6,843 nucleotides of DNA from Clostridiales bacterium (lineage in GTDB: Bacteria > Bacillota > Clostridia > Oscillospirales > CAG-272), in contig SFNW01000100.1 in assembly GCA_004554105.1 (NCBI GenBank), positions 1 through 6,843 on the forward strand, written 5' to 3'. Each line of letters starts with the position of its first letter. Position 1 is the first letter of the stretch. Of this stretch, positions 1-5,719 are shown one piece after another. The position numbers and the translations under genes are program-made. A model generated the notes under the pieces. That model was not told the DNA's origin. It did not search any database and saw only the letters and a program-made list of their open reading frames with translations.

Positions 1-61
1 GCAGGTCATCTCTATTCTATCACAAACGGAGGATTCCTTTTTATCGGCTTAGCCTCTTTTG
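1..61. other. Edge segment, no assignable gene
   Basis: All three rightward frames could be read as the tail of a gene that begins before the window: stops lie at 50-52 and 60-62, and the third frame stays open to 183. None gives a recognisable C-terminus. The rightward terminator just downstream suggests that a rightward gene ends here, but the frame cannot be chosen. No leftward coding signal was recognised. Confidence 0.3.
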
Positions 62-90
62 AACCACGCGACTATCGCGTGGTTTTCGTT
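62..90 (+). terminator. Rho-independent terminator for an upstream rightward gene
   Basis: A perfect 9-bp stem (62-70 with 76-84, AACCACGCG/CGCGTGGTT) closes a 5-base loop and runs into a T-rich tract (TTTTCGTTT) on the plus strand. There is no comparable T run on the minus strand, so the direction is rightward. It would end a transcript whose gene lies mostly left of the window. Confidence 0.7.
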
Positions 91-97
91 TACAACA

Positions 98-135
98 AAA
101 AGAATAAGGGATGCGGACGCATCCCTTATTCTTTT
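98..135 (-). terminator. Terminator of tRNA-Gly, abutting its CCA end
   Basis: A perfect 17-bp inverted repeat (98-114 with 119-135) has a 4-base loop. Read leftward, the stem is followed by a T-rich tract (TTCTTTTTGTTGT). The first base of the stem is the final A of the encoded CCA of the tRNA, so there is no spacer between tRNA and terminator. The structure is symmetric enough to stop rightward transcription as well. Confidence 0.85.
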
Positions 136-208
136 GGAGCGGATGACGGGAATCGAACCCGCGTATTCAGCTTGGGAAGCTGATGTTCTACCATTGAACT
201 ACATCCGC
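135..208 (-). tRNA. tRNA-Gly, anticodon CCC
   Basis: Read on the minus strand, this folds as a 74-nt cloverleaf. The acceptor stem is GCGGATG/CATCCGC, the D arm is GTTC/GAAC, and the anticodon stem TCAGC/GCTGA encloses the loop TTCCCAA. The T arm carries the TTCGATT loop, the discriminator base is T, and the 3' CCA is encoded. The loop places C34-C35-C36 as the anticodon, which decodes GGG glycine codons. U73 is the usual discriminator of bacterial tRNA-Gly. It has its own promoter 12 bases upstream and a terminator that begins at its last base, so it is a single-tRNA transcription unit. Confidence 0.96.
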
Positions 209-233
209 GCGATATGAACATTATATCGCGCGG
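205..233. repeat. 11-bp inverted repeat over the tRNA-Gly -10 box and tRNA 5' end
   Basis: CCGCGCGATAT (205-215) is repeated in perfect inversion at 223-233 (ATATCGCGCGG) around a 7-base centre. It covers the -10 hexamer, the likely start site and the first four bases of the tRNA. It could be an operator, a leader hairpin in read-through transcripts from the upstream methyltransferase gene, or chance. No T tract follows in either direction, so it is not a terminator. Confidence 0.6.
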
Positions 234-248
234 TATCCGCTTTGTCAA
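220..248 (-). promoter_or_regulatory. Consensus sigma-A promoter of tRNA-Gly
   Basis: On the minus strand a perfect -35 TTGACA (248-243) and a perfect -10 TATAAT (225-220) are separated by exactly 17 bp. Transcription should start about position 213, a few bases before the tRNA 5' end at 208. A 12 of 12 consensus match is typical of stable-RNA genes. Confidence 0.93.
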
Positions 249-284
249 GAAAAAGATATTGAATTATTCGGAAGAAACGATTTT

Positions 285-1514
285 TCAGACGACTTGGAAC
301 AGATAAAACTTCAGATAATCGGTTTCGGGGACGTTCCAAAGGATCGGGTGATCGGGCGATTGCTGACGCGCTTCGATTTGCCGCAGCTCCACGCCCGCGT
401 CAAGCGCGGCGGAGCGGAGCATTTTGACAAACAGTTCCGCCGGCATGAAGTGGCTGCACGAGGCGGTGGCAAGATAGCCGCCGCGCGGCAGCAGTTTCAG
501 CGCGCGCAGGTTGATTTCCTTGTAGCCGCGCTCGGCACTGTTTACGGTCTTTCTCGACTTTGTAAATGCAGGCGGATCGAGAATGATGAAGTCAAACGGC
601 TTTTTGCCCTCCTCGGCAAGCGCGGGCAGAAGGTCGAACACATCGGCGTTCAGAAAGTGAATTTTGTCTTGCAAGCCGTTTCGCGCGGCGTTGGCTTTTG
701 CCATTTCGACAGCCGAGGCGGAAATGTCGACGGCAGTCACCGATTCTGCGCCGCCTGCGGCGGCGTTCAGTGCAAAGGAGCCGGTGTGTGTAAAGCAGTC
801 AAGCACCCGCTTGCCCTTGGCGAGCTTTGCCACGGCGAGGCGGTTGTATTTTTGGTCAAGAAAAAAGCCGGTTTTCTGCCCGTTTTCCACATCGACGCTG
901 TAGTAGACACCGTTCTCGCAGATTTCGGTTACCGTGCTTTCGGGCGGACGCTCGCCCGAAAGGCAAAACCAGCCCTTGTTTTGCTCCATGCCCTCGAGAG
1001 CGCGAATCGCAACATCGTTGCGCTCGTAAATTCCGCGAATCGTCTGCCCGTCTGCACGAAGTACCTCTGCAAGCAGAGGAAACAGCATCGCCTTGATTTT
1101 TTCCATGCCGACCGACAGCGTCTGCGTGACGAGCAAATCGGAAAAACGGTCGACCGTCAGCCCGGGAAAGCCGTCGGCTTCGCCGAAAATAACGCGGCAG
1201 CAGGAGACATCGCCGCCCATGACGGTTTTGCGGTAGTTCCACGCATATTCGATTCGCCGTTTCCAAAACGCTTCGTCAAAGCGGTCGTTGGCGTTGCGGG
1301 AAACCAGTCGCACACGGATTTTGCTCTCACGGCTGACAAAGCCTGTGCCGAGATACTTGCCTTGCTCGCTCACGGCGTCGACAAGCGCGCCGTTTTCGCA
1401 AGTGCCCTCTTCCCGAATGACTTCCTCTGCGTAAATCCACGGGTGTCCCTGTTCGACCCATCTTGTGCCTTTTTTCGTGATGATAAAACGGGGAAATGCT
1501 CTGTCTGCTTTCAT
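285..1514 (-). CDS. rlmI: RlmI-family 23S rRNA (cytosine-C5) methyltransferase
   Basis: A 409-aa class I SAM-dependent methyltransferase of the RlmI/YccW family, whose E. coli member makes m5C1962 in 23S rRNA. An N-terminal PUA-type RNA-binding region spans about residues 9-95 (ITKKGTRWVEQGHPWIY). The middle RlmI-type domain includes FGEADGFPGLTVDR (110-123). The Rossmann methyltransferase domain starts near 203. It shows the SAM motif VLDCFTHTGSF (237-247), the acidic residue after beta-2 (AVDIS, 261-265), motif IV DPPAF (313-317) and the likely catalytic cysteine in SCSHF (C353). Length is close to that of E. coli RlmI. The ATG is supported by GAGGA nine bases upstream and by a promoter just before it. 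The protein is cytosolic and acts on rRNA. No convincing terminator lies between its stop and the tRNA promoter, so some read-through into tRNA-Gly is possible. Family assignment is firm. The exact target base is inferred from the family. Confidence 0.93.
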   Translation of the reverse strand: MKADRAFPRFIITKKGTRWVEQGHPWIYAEEVIREEGTCENGALVDAVSEQGKYLGTGFVSRESKIRVRLVSRNANDRFDEAFWKRRIEYAWNYRKTVMGGDVSCCRVIFGEADGFPGLTVDRFSDLLVTQTLSVGMEKIKAMLFPLLAEVLRADGQTIRGIYERNDVAIRALEGMEQNKGWFCLSGERPPESTVTEICENGVYYSVDVENGQKTGFFLDQKYNRLAVAKLAKGKRVLDCFTHTGSFALNAAAGGAESVTAVDISASAVEMAKANAARNGLQDKIHFLNADVFDLLPALAEEGKKPFDFIILDPPAFTKSRKTVNSAERGYKEINLRALKLLPRGGYLATASCSHFMPAELFVKMLRSAALDAGVELRQIEARQQSPDHPILWNVPETDYLKFYLFQVV

Positions 1515-1543
1515 AAACTACCGTCCTCAAATATACTGTGCAT

Positions 1544-1572
1544 ATTATAGCACGCCGAAGCGGTAAACTCAA
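1544..1572 (-). promoter_or_regulatory. Promoter of the rlmI-like gene
   Basis: The minus strand carries TTGAGT (1572-1567), a 17-bp spacer and a perfect TATAAT (1549-1544). The predicted start near 1537 leaves a leader of about 20 bases that contains the GAGGA ribosome binding site at 1528-1524. The promoter diverges from the rightward promoter at 1600-1631. Confidence 0.8.
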
Positions 1573-1599
1573 CCCGTGGGATTATTTTTTGCGTGAGAC

Positions 1600-1631
1600 T
1601 TGTTTTATTCGGTTTTTTATGTTATTATAAT
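1600..1631 (+). promoter_or_regulatory. Putative promoter of the COG2509 dehydrogenase gene
   Basis: A perfect TATAAT lies at 1626-1631 within a T/A-rich stretch. The best-spaced pair is TTGTTT (1600-1605) with the overlapping TATTAT (1623-1628) at 17 bp, so the precise -10 register is uncertain. The -35 match is weak. Confidence 0.6.
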
Positions 1632-1638
1632 ATGGTAC

Positions 1639-1658
1639 ACGCCGTCGGAAGACGGCGT
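1639..1658 (+). promoter_or_regulatory. 5' leader hairpin with GGAA tetraloop
   Basis: A perfect 8-bp stem (1639-1646 ACGCCGTC with 1651-1658) is closed by GGAA, a GNRA-type tetraloop. It begins at or next to the predicted transcription start of the downstream flavoprotein gene and ends 20 bases before its AAGGAG. 5'-terminal hairpins are known to slow mRNA decay in bacteria, and that role is inferred here. Only TTT follows it, so it is a poor terminator. Confidence 0.5.
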
Positions 1659-1693
1659 TTCTGCCGAGGAAACCACTGAAGGAGCGTTAAAAA

Positions 1694-3100
1694 ATGAATT
1701 TCGACCTGATTATCGTCGGCGCGGGTCCCGCCGGAATTTTTACCGCGCTTGAAATGCTGCGCAATCAAAGCAAGGCGAAAATTTTGTTAATCGAAAAAGG
1801 CAAGCCGGTGGAAAAGCGCCATTGTCCCAAGGCGGAGACGGGAAAGTGTGTCAACTGCAAGCCCTCCTGCGCCATCACGACCGGATTTTCGGGTGCGGGC
1901 GCGTTTTCGGACGGCAAACTCAGCCTGTCCTGCGAGGTCGGCGGTGACCTGCCCGATTTGATCGGCGCGGCGTTTGCGCAGGAACTCATCGACTACACCG
2001 ATAAAATCTATCTCGAATTCGGCGCCGACCCGCACATCGAGGGCATTGGCGACACCGAGGAAATCAAGGAAATCCGCAAAAACGCAATCAAGGCAAACCT
2101 CCGACTTGTCGACTGCCCGATTCGCCATCTCGGCACAGAAAAGGCGCAGAAGCTCTATCACGACATTCAGAACTGGCTTGAAAAAGCCGGCGTCGAGATG
2201 CACTTCAACGCCGAATGCGAAAATATCATCATCGAGGACAACGTCTGCAAGGGCGTCATTGTTCGTGAGGACGGCAACGTACACGAATACCGCGCACCCG
2301 AAATCGTTATTGCAACCGGCAGACGCGGCGCGGACTGGCTGGAGAGCCTCTGCGCGGCGCACAACATCGCGCACAAGCCCGGCACGGTTGACATCGGCGT
2401 CCGCGTCGAGTGCCGCAACGAGGTCATGGAAAAGGTCAACAAGGTACTTTACGAGAGCAAGCTTATCGGCTATCCGCGCCCTTGGAAGAACAAGGTCAGA
2501 ACCTTCTGCCAAAATCCGGGCGGCTTCGTTGCACAGGAGAATTACGACAACGACCTCGCGGTCGTCAACGGACACAGCTATAAGGACATGAAGAGCAACA
2601 ACACCAACCTTGCGATTCTTGTCAGCCATAACTTCACCGAGCCGTTCAATCAGCCGATTGCCTACGCGCAGAAGGTCGGCGAGCTGACCAATATGCTCGG
2701 CGACGGGCATATTCTCGTACAGCGCTACGGCGATATTCTCGACGGCAAGCGCACCTGGGCAAAGGAATTGACCTTCAGCAATGTCAAGCCGACGCTGAAG
2801 GACGCCGTCCCGGGTGACATTACCGCCGCCATGCCGTACCGCGCGATGACGAATATCATCGAGTTTATCAAGATGCTCGACGTCGTCGTCCCCGGTTTCG
2901 CCAGCACCGAAACCCTGCTGTACAGCCCCGAGTTGAAGTTCTACTCCAACAAGGTCAAGATGGACGAAAATCTCGACACCAACATCAAGGGACTGCATTG
3001 CCTCGGCGACAGCTCGGGTTGGACGCGCGGGCTGATGATGAGCAGCGTGATGGGCGTGCTGATGGGGCGCAAACTGCTTGAAAAAGAGAGAAACGCCTGA
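1694..3100 (+). CDS. NAD(P)/FAD-dependent oxidoreductase, COG2509 type
   Basis: A 468-aa flavoprotein resembling the uncharacterised FAD-dependent dehydrogenases of COG2509. The N-terminal Rossmann FAD site is DLIIVGAGPAG (4-14), with the ribose-binding acid E34 at the end of beta-2. A cysteine cluster (C44, C52, C55, C59) directly precedes the family signature GFSGAGAFSDGKL (64-76). A second dinucleotide-site strand, IVIATGRRG, lies at 204-212. The C-terminal FAD-closing motif is LGDSSGWTRG (437-446). The cysteine spacing CX7CX2CX3C could hold an Fe-S cluster or metal, which is inference. No signal peptide or membrane segment is evident, so it is probably cytosolic. AAGGAG nine bases before the ATG fixes the start. 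It is transcribed alone, from a promoter divergent to rlmI, and ends at a bidirectional terminator. Substrate and electron partner are unknown. Confidence 0.9.
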   Translation: MNFDLIIVGAGPAGIFTALEMLRNQSKAKILLIEKGKPVEKRHCPKAETGKCVNCKPSCAITTGFSGAGAFSDGKLSLSCEVGGDLPDLIGAAFAQELIDYTDKIYLEFGADPHIEGIGDTEEIKEIRKNAIKANLRLVDCPIRHLGTEKAQKLYHDIQNWLEKAGVEMHFNAECENIIIEDNVCKGVIVREDGNVHEYRAPEIVIATGRRGADWLESLCAAHNIAHKPGTVDIGVRVECRNEVMEKVNKVLYESKLIGYPRPWKNKVRTFCQNPGGFVAQENYDNDLAVVNGHSYKDMKSNNTNLAILVSHNFTEPFNQPIAYAQKVGELTNMLGDGHILVQRYGDILDGKRTWAKELTFSNVKPTLKDAVPGDITAAMPYRAMTNIIEFIKMLDVVVPGFASTETLLYSPELKFYSNKVKMDENLDTNIKGLHCLGDSSGWTRGLMMSSVMGVLMGRKLLEKERNA

Positions 3101-3110
3101 TTATATAGCA

Positions 3111-3147
3111 AAAATCCCCGTTCGGCAAACAGCCGAACGGGGATTTT
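3111..3147. terminator. Bidirectional terminator between convergent genes
   Basis: A perfect 16-bp stem (3111-3126 with 3132-3147, AAAATCCCCGTTCGGC) closes the loop AAACA. The A/T ends of the stem give T runs in both directions. It lies 10 bases after the flavoprotein stop and 12 bases after the pepT stop as each is read, so one element serves both genes. Confidence 0.93.
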
Positions 3148-3159
3148 CTCTTGCGCTGC

Positions 3160-4383
3160 TTATTCTTTTGTTTCAAATTGCCCTTTGGCAAGCGTGATAA
3201 GCACGCGGGTCATGGCTTCGAGTGCGGGAATCGGAATAAATTCGTGTATGCTGTGGAAATTGACGCCGCCTGTCGAAAGGTTGGGGCAGGGCAGACCGCG
3301 GAACGAGAGCCGCGCACCGTCGGTGCCGCCGCGAATCGGCACAATCTTCGGCTCGACGCCGCAGGCTCGCATGGCGGCTTCGGCATTTTGAATCAGGTGA
3401 ATATGCGGCAGAATCTTTTCTTTCATGTTGTAATAGCTGTCGGTCAGCGAAAGCTCGAATGTCCCCTCGCCGTACACGCCGTTCAGGTATGCGCAAAGGT
3501 TTGTCAAAAACGCTTTGCGCCGCTCAAAGGACGCGCGGTCGTGGTCGCGGACAAGCAGCTTCACGAGGGCTTCGCTCTCGCAGCCGTGCAGGTCGGAGAC
3601 ATGGTAAAAGCCCTCGTAGCCCTCGGTGTGCGCCGGCGTTTCGGCAGGCGGGAGCATCGAGACAAATTCCGTGGCGAGCAGGACGGCGTTTTTCATGCGG
3701 TTTTTTGCCGAGCCGGGGTGAATGTTGACGCCGTGCACCGTGACGCGCGCGGAGGCGGCGTTGAAGTTTTCATATTCGATTTCGCCAAGCTCGCCGCCGT
3801 CTACCGTGTACGCCTCTTTGGCGGGGAATGCGTCAAGATTCAGCAAATCCGCACCGGAGCCGATTTCCTCATCGGGCGTAAAGCAGAGCGCGACCGCGCG
3901 GTGCGAAACCTCGCGGTGCTTGAGCAGGTATTCGCAGGCGGTGACGATTTCGGCAATGCCGGCTTTGTCGTCCGCGCCGAGCAGCGTCGTACCGTCGGTG
4001 ACAATCAATTCCTGCCCGATACAGTCGCGGAGGACGGGGAAGCGCGCGACGGACAGAACTGCGCCGCCGCCGAGCGGAATATCTTCGCCTGTACAGCGCA
4101 CGACTGCGGGGCGGACGTCCTTGCCGCTGACGTCGGGCGCGGTATCCATGTGCGCAATCATGCCGATGGCAGGCTTGCTTTCCCGTCCCGCCGAGGCGGG
4201 CAGAAAGCCATAAACATAGCCGTTTTCGTCGATGTGCGGATTTTCGATGCCGATTTCTTGCAGTTCTTTGACGAGAAATTCGCCGAAGATGCGCTGTCCG
4301 GGCGTCGTCGGAGAGCCTTTGCCCTCCTCGTCTGAGGTCGTCTCAAACGAAACATAGTTTAAAAAGCGTTCTGCTGCGTTCAT
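3160..4383 (-). CDS. pepT: Peptidase T (tripeptide aminopeptidase)
   Basis: A 407-aa M20B dizinc metallopeptidase that removes the N-terminal residue from tripeptides in the cytosol, as the last step of peptide use. All expected active-site residues are visible: H78 and D80 in AHMDTAPD, bridging D138 in LLGADDKAG, catalytic E172 and zinc-binding E173 in TPDEEIGSG, D195 in YTVDGGE, and H377 in GGVNFHSIHEF. The dimerisation (lid) domain occupies about residues 207-320 and includes HPGSAKNRMKNAV (222-234). Length matches E. coli PepT (about 408 aa). The ATG has GGGGAG 11 bases upstream, slightly long spacing. It is a single-gene unit with its own promoter, ending at a shared terminator. Assignment is strong because both active-site spacing and length agree. 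Confidence 0.96.
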   Translation of the reverse strand: MNAAERFLNYVSFETTSDEEGKGSPTTPGQRIFGEFLVKELQEIGIENPHIDENGYVYGFLPASAGRESKPAIGMIAHMDTAPDVSGKDVRPAVVRCTGEDIPLGGGAVLSVARFPVLRDCIGQELIVTDGTTLLGADDKAGIAEIVTACEYLLKHREVSHRAVALCFTPDEEIGSGADLLNLDAFPAKEAYTVDGGELGEIEYENFNAASARVTVHGVNIHPGSAKNRMKNAVLLATEFVSMLPPAETPAHTEGYEGFYHVSDLHGCESEALVKLLVRDHDRASFERRKAFLTNLCAYLNGVYGEGTFELSLTDSYYNMKEKILPHIHLIQNAEAAMRACGVEPKIVPIRGGTDGARLSFRGLPCPNLSTGGVNFHSIHEFIPIPALEAMTRVLITLAKGQFETKE

Positions 4384-4421
4384 ATCTGTGCGTTCTCCCC
4401 AAAAATGATGCTCTTTCTGTC

Positions 4422-4450
4422 ATTATAACACGAAATACTGCCGAAAACAA
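4422..4450 (-). promoter_or_regulatory. pepT promoter
   Basis: The minus strand has TTGTTT (4450-4445), a 17-bp spacer and a perfect TATAAT (4427-4422). The start is predicted near 4415, giving a leader of about 31 bases with GGGGAG at 4400-4395. Its -35 box lies only 10 bp from the -35 of the divergent ECF promoter. Confidence 0.78.
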
Positions 4451-4467
4451 TGCTTCCGCATTGATTT
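4444..4467. repeat. Dyad spanning both divergent -35 boxes
   Basis: CAATGC (4448-4453) and GCATTG (4458-4463) form a perfect inverted repeat around TTCC. After one mismatch the symmetry extends to AAA (4444-4446) and TTT (4465-4467). The centre lies midway between the -35 hexamers of the pepT and ECF promoters. Part of the symmetry follows from two divergent TTG-type -35 boxes, but the inner TGC/GCA is additional. It is a candidate operator; no regulator gene is adjacent. Confidence 0.45.
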
Positions 4468-4489
4468 TGCCGCTAAATTGTGCTATGAT
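4461..4489 (+). promoter_or_regulatory. Promoter of the ECF S-component/HAD operon
   Basis: TTGATT (4461-4466), a 17-bp spacer and TATGAT (4484-4489) are preceded by TGC, making an extended -10. The start is predicted near 4496. The leader is only about 30 bases, too short for a TPP, FMN or other vitamin riboswitch, so none controls this operon from here. Confidence 0.78.
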
Positions 4490-4525
4490 GCAGGATAGAA
4501 AACATCGGTTTCGGAGGAAAATATC

Positions 4526-5023
4526 ATGAAACTCAGAAAACTTGTGCTGGCGGCACTGTTTGCCGCGCTTGCCTGCGGTGCGACAATGGTGATTCAGGTC
4601 CCGTCGCCGATTGGCGGCTATCTCAACCTCGGCGACTGCATCGTCCTGCTGTCCGGCTGGCTGCTCGGTCCGGTTTACGGCGCGGTGGCAGCGGGTCTCG
4701 GTCCGGCACTTGCCGATATTTTTTCCTCTTATGTGTTTTATGCGCCCGCGACCTTTGTGATCAAGGCTTTGATGGCGATCGTCGCGTTTTACGCGGCGAA
4801 GTGTATTTCCGGGCATCGCCTTCTTCGCTCTGCCGTCAGCGCTGTTCTTGCGGAAGCTGTCATGGTCGGCGGCTATTATCTGTTTGAGGCGACCTTCCTC
4901 GGACTCGGCTTTGTCGGCGCGGCGGCGGGCATCGTCAGCAATCTTGTACAGGCGGCGTTCGGCATCGTCTGTGCGGTGCTGATCAAAGCAATCATTGACA
5001 AAAAAGGCTTGTGGAAGTGGTAA
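4526..5023 (+). CDS. ECF transporter S component (substrate-binding membrane subunit)
   Basis: A 165-aa, very hydrophobic protein with about six predicted membrane segments (roughly 5-24, 36-52, 53-65, 76-93, 103-122 and 130-156). The pattern near the N-terminus (small residues in helix 1, AALFAALACGA), then GGYLNLGD (30-37), GPVYGAVAAGLGPALAD (48-64) and YAPATFVIKALMA (72-84), is typical of COG4720/DUF1393-type S components. Members bind a vitamin or precursor and dock on a shared EcfA-EcfA'-EcfT energising module. That module is not encoded here, as expected for a group II system. The substrate cannot be read from the sequence: the family includes riboflavin-, HMP- and pyridoxine-related annotations. 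GGAGG eight bases before the ATG supports the start. It is the first gene of an operon with the overlapping HAD phosphatase. Confidence 0.87.
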   Translation: MKLRKLVLAALFAALACGATMVIQVPSPIGGYLNLGDCIVLLSGWLLGPVYGAVAAGLGPALADIFSSYVFYAPATFVIKALMAIVAFYAAKCISGHRLLRSAVSAVLAEAVMVGGYYLFEATFLGLGFVGAAAGIVSNLVQAAFGIVCAVLIKAIIDKKGLWKW

Positions 5024-5670
5024 GCCGCGACTATATCCTTTTCGACCTCGACGGGACGCTGACCGATCCCGCTCTTGGCATCACCAACTCGGTGATGTAT
5101 GCGCTGCGTAAACTCGGTGCGCCTGTCGGACCGCGCGAAAGCTATTACCGCTTCATCGGTCCGCCGCTGGTCAACTCATTTATGGATTATTGCGGCTTTA
5201 CCGAAGCCAAGGCGCGCGAAGCACTGACCGCTTACCGTGAATATTTCAGGGATAAAGGGATTTTCGAGAATACCGTTTACGACGGGATTCCCGAACTTTT
5301 GCGCATACTTGTCGAACGCGGGCTTCGCCCCGTTCTTGCCACCTCAAAGCCCGAGGTGTTTGCAAAGCAGATTCTCGAGCATTTCGGACTGACTGCATAT
5401 TTCACGTTTATCGGCGGGGCAGACCTTGCGGAGACCCGCGTGACCAAGGACGCCGTCATCGCCTATGTGCTGGACAATCTCGGCAATCCGCCGCCCGACC
5501 GTTGTCTGATGGTCGGCGATCGCGAATATGATGTGCGCGGCGCGGCAGTACACGGCATCGACACGGTGGGCGTACTGTACGGCTACGGCACGGAAGACGA
5601 ACTGAAAGCGGCGGGCGCGGTTGCAATCGTAAAAGACGTCGCTTCACTGCGGCAAATCTTGCTCGGCTGA
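5017..5670 (+). CDS. HAD-family phosphohydrolase (Gph/5'-nucleotidase-like)
   Basis: A 217-aa cytosolic Mg-dependent phosphatase of the haloacid dehalogenase superfamily with an alpha-helical C1 cap. All four motifs are present: nucleophile D10 and acid D12 in FDLDGTLTD, motif II T109/S110 in LATSKP, K144 in RVTKDAV, and acidic D168/D172 in VGDREYD. The cap covers about residues 17-85 (FIGPPLVNSF, then YREYF). It resembles the COG0546 branch that includes 5'-nucleotidase-like proteins; its substrate is unknown. I place the start at GTG 5017, giving MVSRDYILFDLDGT, because AGG at 5005-5007 is nine bases away. An in-frame GTG at 5011 would add two residues with only three bases to the same site. 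It overlaps the S-component gene by seven bases, implying translational coupling and possibly action on a phosphorylated vitamin. The transcript ends at the terminator 12 bases later. Confidence 0.9.
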   Translation: MVSRDYILFDLDGTLTDPALGITNSVMYALRKLGAPVGPRESYYRFIGPPLVNSFMDYCGFTEAKAREALTAYREYFRDKGIFENTVYDGIPELLRILVERGLRPVLATSKPEVFAKQILEHFGLTAYFTFIGGADLAETRVTKDAVIAYVLDNLGNPPPDRCLMVGDREYDVRGAAVHGIDTVGVLYGYGTEDELKAAGAVAIVKDVASLRQILLG

Positions 5671-5681
5671 AAACAAAGAGA

Positions 5682-5710
5682 AAAAAAGGTCCCCGTCGGG
5701 GACCTTTTTT
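5682..5710. terminator. Bidirectional terminator after the ECF/HAD operon
   Basis: A perfect 13-bp stem (5682-5694 with 5698-5710) has a GGTCCCC core, A6/T6 flanks and a 3-base loop. The T runs on both strands suit termination of the rightward operon and of the leftward GTPase operon, whose last stop lies about 10 bases away. Confidence 0.93.
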
Positions 5711-5719
5711 GACGCAATT

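Noticed and set aside
10..30. Possible leftward extended -10 (TGATAGAAT) near the left edge
   Set aside because: No acceptable -35 at 16-18 bp and no ribosome binding site before a leftward start were found, so it is not supported as a promoter.
1..183. An open rightward frame running through the tRNA, ending in a DDGNRTR-like peptide
   Set aside because: That peptide string is the familiar false translation of the antisense strand of a tRNA gene. Two intrinsic hairpins also lie inside the frame.
241..284. Possible terminator after the rlmI-like gene
   Set aside because: Only a weak GAATAATTC-type symmetry and a T-rich run are present; no GC-rich stem precedes the T tract.
294..1550. A 418-codon rightward open frame spanning the whole rlmI region
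   Set aside because: It is antisense to a clear RlmI protein with all methyltransferase motifs. Its translation is rich in Arg, His and Cys with no recognisable domain, and it lacks a convincing ribosome binding site. Long antisense frames are expected in GC-rich genes.
1787..2998. A 403-codon leftward open frame opposite the FAD-dependent dehydrogenase
   Set aside because: It lies entirely antisense to a gene with intact FAD motifs, a ribosome binding site and a terminator. The predicted protein has no recognisable motif.
3151..4335. A 394-codon rightward open frame opposite pepT
   Set aside because: It begins just beyond the terminator stem, is antisense to pepT with its complete zinc-site residues, and has no promoter or family resemblance.
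4490..4525. Possible vitamin riboswitch upstream of the ECF S-component gene
   Set aside because: The leader after the predicted start is only about 30 bases and has no conserved TPP, FMN or cobalamin aptamer sequence.
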